From Salinicola corii (GTDB lineage: Bacteria; Pseudomonadota; Gammaproteobacteria; Pseudomonadales; Halomonadaceae), in the NCBI RefSeq assembly GCF_008298015.1, contig NZ_VTPX01000009.1, forward strand, positions 1 through 64,000: a stretch of DNA of 64,000 nucleotides, in the 5' to 3' direction. Under the pieces are notes generated by a model. It saw only the letters and a program-made list of their open reading frames with translations. It did not search any database and was not told the origin of the DNA. Each line of letters begins with the position of its first letter. The stretch's first letter is position 1. Both the position numbers and the translations under genes were made by a program. This document shows, in pieces, positions 51,072-59,952 of this stretch.

Positions 51072-51875
51072 ATGACTCAACCCGCGATCAAGGATTTTCT
51101 GGCTTCCGAGTTCGACGGCTTCGAGGTGCAAATCGATGCCGATCACGAGCGGGCCGATATTGTTCTCAATCGTCCGCCGCTCAACGTGATCGCCATGTCG
51201 CAGCGGGAGGTGCTGCGGCAGGTATTCGAGGCGCTCGACGCCCACGACGATGTGCGAGTCATCGTGTTGCGTGCCGAAGGAGAGCATTTCTCCAGCGGCG
51301 GTGACATCAAGGGGTTTCTGGAGGCTTCGCCAGAACATGTCTCCAAGCTGGCGTGGAACGTGGCGGCACCGGCACGGTGTGAGAAGCCGGTCATCGTCGC
51401 CAATCGCGGTTATACCTTCGGCGTCGGCTTCGAACTCTCGCTGGCGTGTGATTTCCGCCTCGCCTCCGAAACCACACGCTACGCCCTGCCCGAGCAGAAC
51501 TTGGGCCAGATTCCGGGATCCGGCGGCTCCGCTCGACTGCAGAAGATCATCGGCATTACCCGCACCAAACACATGGTCATGCGCGCCAAGCGCATTACCG
51601 GGGCGCAGGCTCTGGAATGGGGTATCGCTACCGAATGCGTACCGGATGATCAGCTGGAAGCCGCCACCCGCTCGCTGGTCGAGGAGTTGCGTCGCTTTTC
51701 GCCGCTGGCACAGCGCACCGCCAAGAAGCTGATCAACGACAACGAAGATTCGCCGCTGTCGGTTGCCATCGAGATGGAAGGCCACTGCTACAGCCGTCTG
51801 CGCAGCTCGAACGACTTCCGCGAAGGGGTCGAAGCCTTTCATGCCAAACGCAAGGCGGTGTTCCGCGGGGAGTAA
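51072..51875 (+). CDS. Enoyl-CoA hydratase/isomerase-family protein (267 aa)
   Basis: Crotonase fold. The oxyanion-hole segment is VIVLRAEGEHFSSGGDIKGF, and the second is GYTFGVGFELSLACDFRLAS. ALPEQNLGQIPGSGGSARLQ places a Glu at the usual acid/base site. The C-terminal SPLAQRTAKKLINDNEDSPL is standard. It may hydrate or open a ring CoA thioester produced by the enzymes upstream. It lies 68 nt after the ligase and is probably in the same operon. Confidence 0.92.
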   Translation: MTQPAIKDFLASEFDGFEVQIDADHERADIVLNRPPLNVIAMSQREVLRQVFEALDAHDDVRVIVLRAEGEHFSSGGDIKGFLEASPEHVSKLAWNVAAPARCEKPVIVANRGYTFGVGFELSLACDFRLASETTRYALPEQNLGQIPGSGGSARLQKIIGITRTKHMVMRAKRITGAQALEWGIATECVPDDQLEAATRSLVEELRRFSPLAQRTAKKLINDNEDSPLSVAIEMEGHCYSRLRSSNDFREGVEAFHAKRKAVFRGE

Positions 51876-51944
51876 ATTCGGCGACCGCTGAACGCTCACC
51901 AGCAACGACACGATAACTAGAAAACGATAACGAGGAGTCACGCC

Positions 51945-53228
51945 ATGTCTCAAAAAGATACCCGGGCTGCGTTGCCGGGAGGAGACCGTATCCATTGGGG
52001 GAAAGACCTGCGTTCGGCTCTTTCCTTCAAGTCCATCAGTACCGGAATCGTTGCAGCGCTGTTCGGTTGCTCGGGACCCGCGCTGATCGTGATCAGTGCG
52101 GCGAACGCGGGACATTTGACCAATGGGCAGACGGTGGCGTGGCTATTTGCGGTCTATTTTCTCGGCGGTCTGATCAGCTTGATCATGGCGCTTAGATATC
52201 GCCAACCCATTACGGGAGCCTATTCCATCCCGGGGGCGGCGATCATGAGCGTCGCGCTGGTAACGATACCGTTCGCCGAGGCGGTCGGAGCGTTCATCTT
52301 GAGTGGCCTCATCGTGCTTCTGCTGGGCCTCAGCGGCTGGGTAGGGCGCATCATGCGCTGGCTGCCCATGCCGATCGTCATGGCGATGATCGCCGGGGCG
52401 TTGATTCGCTTCGGCGTCGGGGCCGTCGACTCGGTGGGCGCCGCGCCGCTGATTGCCGGAATGGCGCTCGTTGCCTTCTTTCTGACATCACGCTTTTTGA
52501 AGTCCGTTCCCCCGGTACTGGTCGCTGCGGTAGTGGGCTTTCTGATGGCCTATTTCACGGGTGCCATCCAGACCGGCGGCGTAGATATCGCGATGGTGGC
52601 CCCACAGTTCACCTGGCCGAATTTCTCGTTCGATGCCTTCGTGGCGATATCGATCCCGCTGGCAGCGCTGGTGCTTGGGGCGGAAAACGCCCAGGCGACG
52701 GGGGTCTTGCTAGCCGAGGGATATCGGCCGCCGGTCAACGCGATGACGATCATCAGCGGCATCGGCGGCATTGTGGCCGGGCTGCTCGGCGGGCACAACG
52801 CCAACATTGCCGGACCGATGACGGCGATCTGCGCCTCCGATCAAGCCGGCGCCGACCGTGAAAAGCGTTATGGCGCGACGCTGGTCAATGGCGTGCTGTT
52901 TTGCGCCTTCGGGTTGTTCGCGGGCGGTGCGGTGCCGCTGATCATGGCGCTGCCCAAGGCGTTGATTGCCAGTGTTGCCGGTGTGGCGATGATCGGTGTG
53001 CTGCTGGCGGCTTTCCAGCAAGCCTTCAACAAACAGGCCGGTTATCAGATCGGGGCCTTCGTGGCGCTGGTGGTGGCGATGAGCAAATTGAGTTTATTGG
53101 GGATCAGTTCGCCATTCTGGGCACTGGTCGCTGGCATCGTGGTATCGGCAATATTGCGCGAGGCCCCCGTCGATGGCGTATCGGCAACGCCGGGCGAGAA
53201 GGCTCCTGTCGACGGCAGCCGGGTCTAG
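51945..53228 (+). CDS. benE: BenE-type benzoate/H+ symporter-like transporter (427 aa)
   Basis: Twelve hydrophobic segments of the BenE family, with FKSISTGIVAALFGCSGPAL, RQPITGAYSIPGAAIMSVAL, WLPMPIVMAMIAGALIRFGV, LVLGAENAQATGVLLAEGYR and GLLGGHNANIAGPMTAICAS. These are the recognised BenE motifs. It imports benzoate or a related aromatic acid with protons. GAGGAG lies before the ATG. Its place after the ligase and hydratase genes supplies the uptake step of the cluster. Confidence 0.92.
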   Translation: MSQKDTRAALPGGDRIHWGKDLRSALSFKSISTGIVAALFGCSGPALIVISAANAGHLTNGQTVAWLFAVYFLGGLISLIMALRYRQPITGAYSIPGAAIMSVALVTIPFAEAVGAFILSGLIVLLLGLSGWVGRIMRWLPMPIVMAMIAGALIRFGVGAVDSVGAAPLIAGMALVAFFLTSRFLKSVPPVLVAAVVGFLMAYFTGAIQTGGVDIAMVAPQFTWPNFSFDAFVAISIPLAALVLGAENAQATGVLLAEGYRPPVNAMTIISGIGGIVAGLLGGHNANIAGPMTAICASDQAGADREKRYGATLVNGVLFCAFGLFAGGAVPLIMALPKALIASVAGVAMIGVLLAAFQQAFNKQAGYQIGAFVALVVAMSKLSLLGISSPFWALVAGIVVSAILREAPVDGVSATPGEKAPVDGSRV

Positions 53229-53407
53229 GCGGTGCATCGGTGACAGGCAGGCGCGGTGGTACCTGGCGAGATCGGGATGGCGTGACGTCAGGTAATCATC
53301 GCTTCGTGAGCGGTTTCATCTTTGGTCCAATGCCACCGTTGGATCGGCTTCGGAATGATATTGTGGGCTGTTGGCCATCAACATAATCGGGATGACCGAG
53401 AGGCACT

Positions 53408-54259
53408 ATGTCGAATGCTTATCGAATCTTTCATGGGGGGTTCGGACGAATCGCCTTGTTGGATATGGACGAGCCGCTGGTGCCTCATGCCCATTCCGAG
53501 TGTCACGTCCTCATCAAGGCCACCGGGCAGAACACCTATTTCTCGGTGCGCGGGCGTCGACTACCGCTCACCGATGACACCGCCGTGCTCGTCAACGCCT
53601 GGGAACCTCACTATTACGACCACCAAGCCGGCGTATCCGAGAGCGTGATCCTGGCACTGTATATCGAACCACGCTGGCTCGCGGCGCTTCAAACGGATCT
53701 CTCGACCAGCGCTCGCCCCGATTTTTTCGCGCAGCCGTGTATCGAACTGACCCCCCACATGCGTCGTCAGGCGGATATCCTGATCGGCGAGATGCTCGGG
53801 TTTGGGCCGATGCCCCGGGAAAAAATGGAGAGCCTGCTGTTTGATCTCTTGATATCGATCGTCGAAAAGCACTCCGATTGGCATCATCTGGCCAGATTGA
53901 AGGCGGGTACTGCGGGCGATTTCTACGACGTCCGTATACGACGAGGCATCGGGCTCATTCTCGAATCCGCGCCGGGCGAGCTGGATCTCGATGTGATTGC
54001 TCGACAGTGTGGACTATCACGCGCGCATTTCTTCTCGCTGTTCAAGAAAACCACGGGGATGACCCCCCAAATGCTGGCCAACATGGGGCGCATGAGTTCG
54101 GCGTTTCAGTGGCTGGCCGATAACCGCCAAGGCTCTCTGGGCAATCTGGCTCAGGAGCTGGGCTTCTCCGAGCAGGGGCATTTCACACGCTTCTTTCGTC
54201 GTCACATCGGTGCGGCGCCGAGTCAGTATCAGCGCGTCATGGATAATTACTCACCCTGA
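53408..54259 (+). CDS. AraC-family transcriptional regulator (283 aa)
   Basis: An N-terminal cupin sensor (PLVPHAHSECHVLIKATGQN, PLTDDTAVLVNAWEPHYYDH) precedes two HTH motifs. The first is LDLDVIARQCGLSRAHFFSL, then FKKTTGMTPQMLANM; the second is GSLGNLAQELGFSEQGHFTR, then FFRRHIGAAPSQY. It ends the molybdenum-hydroxylase cluster on the same strand and is the probable activator in response to the aromatic substrate. Confidence 0.92.
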   Translation: MSNAYRIFHGGFGRIALLDMDEPLVPHAHSECHVLIKATGQNTYFSVRGRRLPLTDDTAVLVNAWEPHYYDHQAGVSESVILALYIEPRWLAALQTDLSTSARPDFFAQPCIELTPHMRRQADILIGEMLGFGPMPREKMESLLFDLLISIVEKHSDWHHLARLKAGTAGDFYDVRIRRGIGLILESAPGELDLDVIARQCGLSRAHFFSLFKKTTGMTPQMLANMGRMSSAFQWLADNRQGSLGNLAQELGFSEQGHFTRFFRRHIGAAPSQYQRVMDNYSP

Positions 54260-54294
54260 AACGGGTCTTGAAGCATGGAAACACGAGATGGAGT

Positions 54295-55080
54295 TCAGGC
54301 AGCGACAGCCTCGCTACCCAGCGCCAGCATGCTCAGATTGCCGAACATGAAGCTCTCGTGAAGAGGCCGAAGCGGTCGGCCCTCCATGGCACCCACGCAC
54401 ATCAGCAACGGCAGGAAGTGCTCGGGCGTCGGGTGCGCGTAGCGGGCGTTCGGCGCATCCCGCCACGCTTTCATCGCGTCGAGATCGCCGCGTGCGGCGA
54501 CGTCGATGACCCAGTCGTGAAACTGCCTGGCCCAGGTATCCGGCGCATCGTGGATGAAGTGCCGGGCGCCGAGGTTGTGGGTGGCGGCACCGGAGCCGAT
54601 CAGCATCAGGTCGTTCGCTTCCGCCCAGCGGCCCAGCGAGGCGGCGATCTCGAGCTGCATGGCGGCGCCGGCCCCCATTGGCACGCTGACCGGGATCAGC
54701 GGGACCTCGGCCTGCGGCCACAGCAGCGAAAGTGGTGACCAGATGCCGTGGTCCAGCGCCCGCTTGGGATCCAGGAGCGTATCGATCCCGTTGTCATTGA
54801 GCTCGGCTGCCAACGATCCGGCCATCTCGGGCAAGCCGCGAGCCGGGTAATGCATCTGATAGAGGGCATCGGCAAAGCCGTGGAAGTCGTGCCAGGTAGC
54901 GGGCGTCGCTGCACTGCCCAGCACCAGCCCCGGCGCTTCGAAATGCGCCGAGATCACCAGCGCTGCCGAGGGCTTGGGCAACCGCTCGCCGAGGTCGGCC
55001 AGGAAGGCGCGGGCCGGGTGGTCGGTCAGGCTGAGGTCCGGGGAGCCGTGGGAGAGATAGAGCACCTGGCGCGTCGTCAT
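54295..55080 (-). CDS. DODA-type extradiol dioxygenase (LigB/YgiD-like, 261 aa)
   Basis: Metal-binding and catalytic His positions are visible in VLYLSHGSPDLSL, LVISAHFEAPG, WHDFHGFADALYQMHYPARG, ALDHGIWSPLSLL and GSGAATHNLGA. This matches the 4,5-DOPA dioxygenase/YgiD branch, where the metal is usually Zn or Fe. The start at 55080 gives MTTRQVLYLSHG; a longer frame to 55140 adds an unconserved tail. It converges on the AraC gene, so any link with the aromatic cluster is only by proximity. Confidence 0.9.
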   Translation of the reverse strand: MTTRQVLYLSHGSPDLSLTDHPARAFLADLGERLPKPSAALVISAHFEAPGLVLGSAATPATWHDFHGFADALYQMHYPARGLPEMAGSLAAELNDNGIDTLLDPKRALDHGIWSPLSLLWPQAEVPLIPVSVPMGAGAAMQLEIAASLGRWAEANDLMLIGSGAATHNLGARHFIHDAPDTWARQFHDWVIDVAARGDLDAMKAWRDAPNARYAHPTPEHFLPLLMCVGAMEGRPLRPLHESFMFGNLSMLALGSEAVAA

Positions 55081-55286
55081 GGCAGTCGCTTCCGTGAAAA
55101 TGGGCATTACCGACAGCCTACGCCGAAGACCGGGCCACACTAGCCGTCTCCAGGCGAACGGACGGTTTCGCTATCGTCAACATTGGCGTTTTCCATCGAC
55201 GGAGATTGGAGGGCAGGGAGGAGGCTGGTTTACACTACCGGAACCAGCGTCCTCTTCGGGCGGCGCCTCGATCCATCGCAGTGGGG

Positions 55287-55706
55287 ATGTCCGGCATGCG
55301 TAATGCCATCTATGTCACCTTGGCCGCCATCAGCTTTGCGCTGGGCGTGATCGGTCTGTTCCTGCCGGTAATGCCGACCACCTGTTTCATGCTCGCAGCG
55401 GTGTGGCTGGCGTCGCGAGGTTCTCCGCGCTTTGCCAACTGGATTCGCAACCATCCGCGCTTCGGCCCGCCGATCCAGTCGTGGGAACGCGAGCGTGCCA
55501 TCCCCAGGCACGCCAAGATCATGGCCGTGATCATGCTCGGTGTCTCGTGTGCGATCATCGCCTTCACCGTCTCCCTCTGGCCGCTCAAGGTCGGCCTGAT
55601 CGTGGGTCTGGCGGGGCTGGCGCTCTGGATTGTGACGCGGCCCTTGCCGAGCCTGCAGTGTCCGGTGCGTGGGGTGTGGTCGGAAGAGGCCTCCGAGCGC
55701 CGCTGA
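55287..55706 (+). CDS. DUF454 (YbaN-like) membrane protein (139 aa)
   Basis: YFTLAAISFALG-type opening (here YVTLAAISFALGVIGLFLPV), then MPTTCFMLAAVWLASRGSPR, FANWIRNHPRFGPPIQSWER and AIPRHAKIMAVIMLGVSCAI: the DUF454/YbaN pattern. Three or four membrane helices are expected in the inner membrane. The start at 55287 (MSGMRNAIYV) or 55296 are both plausible. Function is unknown. Confidence 0.92.
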   Translation: MSGMRNAIYVTLAAISFALGVIGLFLPVMPTTCFMLAAVWLASRGSPRFANWIRNHPRFGPPIQSWERERAIPRHAKIMAVIMLGVSCAIIAFTVSLWPLKVGLIVGLAGLALWIVTRPLPSLQCPVRGVWSEEASERR

Positions 55707-55901
55707 GCCCCGGGGCCGGTATCCGCGTCTCTCTTCTCCTCCCTTCTTTGCTTTACATCCCGCCCGTCTTCTCCGGGCGCGATCCTGATTCGATATCGTT
55801 CCGGTCACGCGGGTAGAATGGTGCTCGATCGTCGGGCGGCGGGCCCGTTTTCGGATTCGACCCGCCGTCGCGACCTGCCCACTTCCACAAGGAGCGTTGT
55901 C

Positions 55902-58553
55902 ATGTCTGGGATGCAAGCGACCTATCTCAAGGACTATCTGCCGCCGGCGTACCGCGTCACGCACACCGAGCTCACCTTCGATCTCGCGCCGTCCGCTACC
56001 CGGGTCAAGGCGCGCTTGCATATGGAACGCCATCCCGATCGCGAGCCCGATGACAAGGAGACCGGCCTGCCGTTGGAACTGGCCGGTGGCGAGCTCGAGC
56101 TGATCCGTATCGCCATCGACGGCCAGACGCTGGAGCCGGGGGAGTTCGAGGTCGGCGACGGCAAGCTGACCGTCGCCACCGTACCGGAGCGCTTCCTGCT
56201 CGATACCGAGGTCGAGATCGATCCCGACGCCAATACCGCACTGGAGGGGCTGTATCGCTCCAATGGCATGTTCTGCACCCAGTGCGAGCCGGAAGGGTTT
56301 CGCCGTATCACCTATTACCCCGATCGTCCGGACGTGATGGCGACGTTCTCGACCACGGTGATCGGCGACCGCGATTCGCTGCCGGTGCTGCTCTCCAACG
56401 GCAATCCGGTGGAGAAGGGCGAGCTGCCCAACAATCGCCACTTCGTGACCTGGGAAGACCCGCACCCCAAGCCCAGCTACCTGTTCGCGCTGGTCGCCGG
56501 CAGCCTGGAGAAGGTCGAGGACCACTACACCACCATGAGCGGCCGCGATGTGCTGCTGCAGATCTGGGTCGAGCCGGAGAACCTCGACAAGACCGAGCAC
56601 GCCATGGCCTCGCTCAAGCGCTCCATGCAGTGGGACGAAGAGACCTACGGTCGCGAGTACGATCTCGACCGCTTCATGATCGTCGCCGTCAACGACTTCA
56701 ACATGGGGGCGATGGAGAACAAGGGGCTCAACATCTTCAACTCGGCGGCGGTGCTGACCCATCCGCAGACCGCCAACGACGCGACCTTCCAGCGGGTGGA
56801 GGGGATCGTCGCCCATGAATACTTCCATAACTGGTCGGGCAACCGGGTCACCTGCCGCGACTGGTTCCAGCTCTCGCTGAAGGAAGGCTTCACCGTCTTC
56901 CGCGACCAGACCTTCTCCGCCGATGTCAATTCGGCCGCGGTCAAGCGGATCGAGGACGTCTCGTTCTTCCGTACCGCCCAGTTCGCCGAGGACGCCGGAC
57001 CCACCGCCCATCCCGTCCGTCCCGATCACTACATCGAGATATCCAACTTCTACACCCTGACGATCTACGAGAAGGGCGCGGAACTGGTGCGCATGCTGCG
57101 CCACCTGCTGGGATGGGAGGATTTCCGCCGCGGCAGCGATCTCTACTTCGAGCGCTTCGACGGCCAGGCGGTGACGATCGAGGACTTCGTCGCCTGCATG
57201 GCGGAAGTGTCCGGCCTCGACCTCGAGCAGTTCCTGCGCTGGTACTCGCAGGCAGGAACGCCGGAGGTGGACGCCCATGGCGAGTACGATTACGCCAACT
57301 GCGAATATCGTCTGCGCCTGTCGCAGCGCACTCCGGCGACGCCGGGACAGACCGGCAAGCTGCCGCTCCACATTCCGGTTCGCATGGGCCTGGTGGGGAC
57401 CAAGTCCGGCCACGACCTGACCCTGACGCTGGACGGTGAAAAACGGGGCAAGGATGCCGTCATTCATCTGCGCGAAGCCGAGCAGACGTTCGTCTTCACC
57501 GACGTCGAGGAGGCGCCGGTGCCGTCGTTGCTGCGCGGGTTCTCGGCACCGGTGAAGCTGCGCTATCCCTACTCCCGCGAGGAGCTGGCGTTCCTGCTGA
57601 CCCACGACTCCGACGGTTTCAATCGCTGGGATGCCGGTCAGCGTCTGACCATGCTGGCGCTGGACGACCTGATCGCCGCGCATCGGAACGGCGTCGAGAA
57701 GGTGATGGACGTGCGCCTGGTCGAGGCGTATCGCAGCTTGCTCAACGAGCCCGGTGACGACAAGGCCGTGCTGGCGGAAATGCTGACGCTGCCGTCGGAG
57801 GCGTACATCGCCGAACAGCAGCCGATGGTCGATGTCGACGCCATCCATGCCGCCCGCGAGTTCGTGCGCCAGTCGCTGGCCTGGCAACTGCGCGACGACT
57901 TTCTCGCCATCTACCGTGACAACCTGAGTGACGAGCCCTACGCGCCGACGCCGGAGCAGATCGCGAGCCGTCGCCTCAAGAACGTCGCCCTGGCCTACCT
58001 GATGAGTATCGAGGACGACGAAGCCATCGGCCTCACGCAGCAGCAACTGGAGCGGGGCGCCAACATGACCGACGTCCGCGCCGCGTTGACGCTGCTGGCA
58101 CACAGCGACCGCACCGATCTGGCCGAGCCGGCACTCAAGGCATTCGGTGAGAAATGGGCTCACGATCCGCTGGTGATGGATCAATGGTTCACGATCCAGG
58201 TCACCCGTCCCCAGGCCGACGTGCTCGATCGCGTGCGCTTCTTGATGGGGCATCCGCTGTTCTCGATGAAGAACCCCAACAAGGTGCGCGCGTTGATCGG
58301 CGCCTTCGCCCAGAACCGGGTCAATTTCCACCGACTCGATGGCGAGGGTTACAAGTTGCTGGCGGACGTCGTGATCGAACTCAATCGACTCAACCCGGAG
58401 ATCGCCGCGCGCATCATCACCCCATTGACCCGCTGGCAGCGCTTCGACGAGCAGCGTCAGGCGTTGATGAAGGCCGAGCTCGAGCGCATTCGTGCCGAGA
58501 AACTCTCGCCCAACGTCTATGAGATGGTGGAACGCGCGCTGGCGGATGCCTGA
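55902..58553 (+). CDS. pepN: Aminopeptidase N (M1 family, 883 aa)
   Basis: A zinc aminopeptidase that removes N-terminal residues from peptides in the cytosol. The substrate-amine motif is FNMGAMENKGLNIFNSAAVL, and the zinc site is VAHEYFHNWSGNRVTC with the distal Glu in SLKEGFTVFRDQTF. The N-terminus (YLKDYLPPAYRVTHTELTFD) and full length match gammaproteobacterial PepN. AAGGAG precedes the ATG at 55902; the frame is open to 55818, but the conserved N-terminus starts at the chosen ATG. Confidence 0.97.
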   Translation: MSGMQATYLKDYLPPAYRVTHTELTFDLAPSATRVKARLHMERHPDREPDDKETGLPLELAGGELELIRIAIDGQTLEPGEFEVGDGKLTVATVPERFLLDTEVEIDPDANTALEGLYRSNGMFCTQCEPEGFRRITYYPDRPDVMATFSTTVIGDRDSLPVLLSNGNPVEKGELPNNRHFVTWEDPHPKPSYLFALVAGSLEKVEDHYTTMSGRDVLLQIWVEPENLDKTEHAMASLKRSMQWDEETYGREYDLDRFMIVAVNDFNMGAMENKGLNIFNSAAVLTHPQTANDATFQRVEGIVAHEYFHNWSGNRVTCRDWFQLSLKEGFTVFRDQTFSADVNSAAVKRIEDVSFFRTAQFAEDAGPTAHPVRPDHYIEISNFYTLTIYEKGAELVRMLRHLLGWEDFRRGSDLYFERFDGQAVTIEDFVACMAEVSGLDLEQFLRWYSQAGTPEVDAHGEYDYANCEYRLRLSQRTPATPGQTGKLPLHIPVRMGLVGTKSGHDLTLTLDGEKRGKDAVIHLREAEQTFVFTDVEEAPVPSLLRGFSAPVKLRYPYSREELAFLLTHDSDGFNRWDAGQRLTMLALDDLIAAHRNGVEKVMDVRLVEAYRSLLNEPGDDKAVLAEMLTLPSEAYIAEQQPMVDVDAIHAAREFVRQSLAWQLRDDFLAIYRDNLSDEPYAPTPEQIASRRLKNVALAYLMSIEDDEAIGLTQQQLERGANMTDVRAALTLLAHSDRTDLAEPALKAFGEKWAHDPLVMDQWFTIQVTRPQADVLDRVRFLMGHPLFSMKNPNKVRALIGAFAQNRVNFHRLDGEGYKLLADVVIELNRLNPEIAARIITPLTRWQRFDEQRQALMKAELERIRAEKLSPNVYEMVERALADA

Positions 58554-58653
58554 TGACGGCTCTCGCCTGGTCGATTCCGGTCGCGCCCGGCGAGCGGCGC
58601 CGCGGCTTGGCGGTTGCCGCCGGTAATAGGAACCTGGGGGGAGCGTCCGGCGC

Positions 58654-59853
58654 ATGACATCGTCCAACCGACATTTCTTCGTTTCGCTGCTGCTGTCGCG
58701 ACTGGCGGACCAGATGCTGCTGTTTCTGGTACCGCTGGTGATCTATCGGTTGACCGGCAGTGTCGCCTGGTCGGGGCTGGCGTTCTTCTTCGAGACCCTG
58801 CCACGGTTTCTGGCTTTTCCGCTGTGCGGTCAGCTCTGCGACCGTCATCGCAACGATCGGTTGCTGCGGTCGAGCCAGCGCTGGCGCATGGCGACATGCA
58901 TCGCGGCGATCCTGGGCTATCTGGCGGTACCCCATGTGGCATGGTTGATCGGCCTGTCGGCGCTGGTCGGCGTATTGTCGACCCAGGGCGTCATGGCGCG
59001 AGAGATGCTGTTGGTGCAGGCCTTCGGCGCAACCCGCTACGAGCGACTCGTCTCCCACGCTCAACTGTTCGATCAGGTGGGGACGGTACTTGGCCCGCTG
59101 GTGGCGGCGGCGCTATTGGCGCGGCTCGAGTGGGAGACGGTGGTGGTGGTGATCGCGCTCGGGTTCGCGCTGAGCGATTTCGCGGTGTGGCGCTGGCAGC
59201 GTGGGGCTCGGCCCGAGCTTCCGGTGCCGCGATCGGATTCGCCCAACGGGTATCGGGCGCTGCTGATCGCCGGCCGTCATCTACGCACCAGTCCCGCCTT
59301 GCCGGCCTCGATTGGACTGGCGATGGCCGTCAACCTGCTGCTGGGAACGCTATTGGCAACGGCGCCCGCCGTTGTCACCGGCGTTCAGAGCCACGGCGAA
59401 ATATACTATGGCGTGCTGCAGGCCGGCGGCGCGCTGGCCACGGTGTTGGTGTTGCTGTTCACGGCAAGGTCGCTGATACCGGCGGACCGGCTGGGGCTGT
59501 TGGCCTATGCGGCGATGGCGCTGGGCGGGCTGATGGCGAGCGTGACCGCGATCTCGTCGCTCTACGCCCTCGGATTCCTGCTGGTGATCGGCTTCGACAA
59601 GATGTTCAGCGTCTCGATTCGCAGCCTGCGCCGTCGGGTCATCCCATCGGAAGACTTCGGCAAGACGACGGGGCTGGTGGTGATGCTCAACAACCTCACC
59701 CAGCCGCTGGGCGGGCTGCTCGTCAGCGCGACGGCCGGTTTTCTGGCGACGGGTTCGATCCTGCTGGGCGTGGCGCTCGTCATGATCGCCACCGGGGTGT
59801 TCATTCTGTGGTGCTATCGCGACCACGTGCTGCCGTCGCTTGGGCAGTGCTAG
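58654..59853 (+). CDS. MFS transporter (399 aa)
   Basis: About twelve membrane helices. Helix 1-3 carry FFVSLLLSRLADQMLLFLVP, GLAFFFETLPRFLAFPLCGQ and LCDRHRNDRLLRSSQRWRMA, the last being the MFS loop 2-3 signature. A central DQVGTVLGPLVAAALLARL is typical of exporters of the EntS/MFS_3 type. No substrate can be assigned. GGGGAG lies before the ATG. Confidence 0.88.
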   Translation: MTSSNRHFFVSLLLSRLADQMLLFLVPLVIYRLTGSVAWSGLAFFFETLPRFLAFPLCGQLCDRHRNDRLLRSSQRWRMATCIAAILGYLAVPHVAWLIGLSALVGVLSTQGVMAREMLLVQAFGATRYERLVSHAQLFDQVGTVLGPLVAAALLARLEWETVVVVIALGFALSDFAVWRWQRGARPELPVPRSDSPNGYRALLIAGRHLRTSPALPASIGLAMAVNLLLGTLLATAPAVVTGVQSHGEIYYGVLQAGGALATVLVLLFTARSLIPADRLGLLAYAAMALGGLMASVTAISSLYALGFLLVIGFDKMFSVSIRSLRRRVIPSEDFGKTTGLVVMLNNLTQPLGGLLVSATAGFLATGSILLGVALVMIATGVFILWCYRDHVLPSLGQC

Positions 59854-59877
59854 CAGAGCGATAGGCCGGTAACGACA

Positions 59878-59900
59878 ACGGACCGCCACTGGCGGCCCGT
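59878..59900. terminator. Possible bidirectional terminator between the MFS and aldA genes
   Basis: ACGG-A-CCGCC, the loop ACT and GGCGG-C-CCGT form a 9-bp stem with one mismatch between two converging genes. There is no clear T-run on either strand, so the call rests on the stem and its position. Confidence 0.4.
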
Positions 59901-59952
59901 CATGGGGAAGGTCGGAAAACGGCGACGATTCACTCAAAGGGCGGCATGGGCG

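Noticed and set aside
55230-58667. 1145-codon open frame on the minus strand opposite pepN and DUF454
   Set aside because: It is antisense to a clear aminopeptidase N with all M1 motifs. Its translation is repetitive Gly/Val/Arg/Gln-rich text without domains, as expected from the opposite strand of a GC-rich gene.
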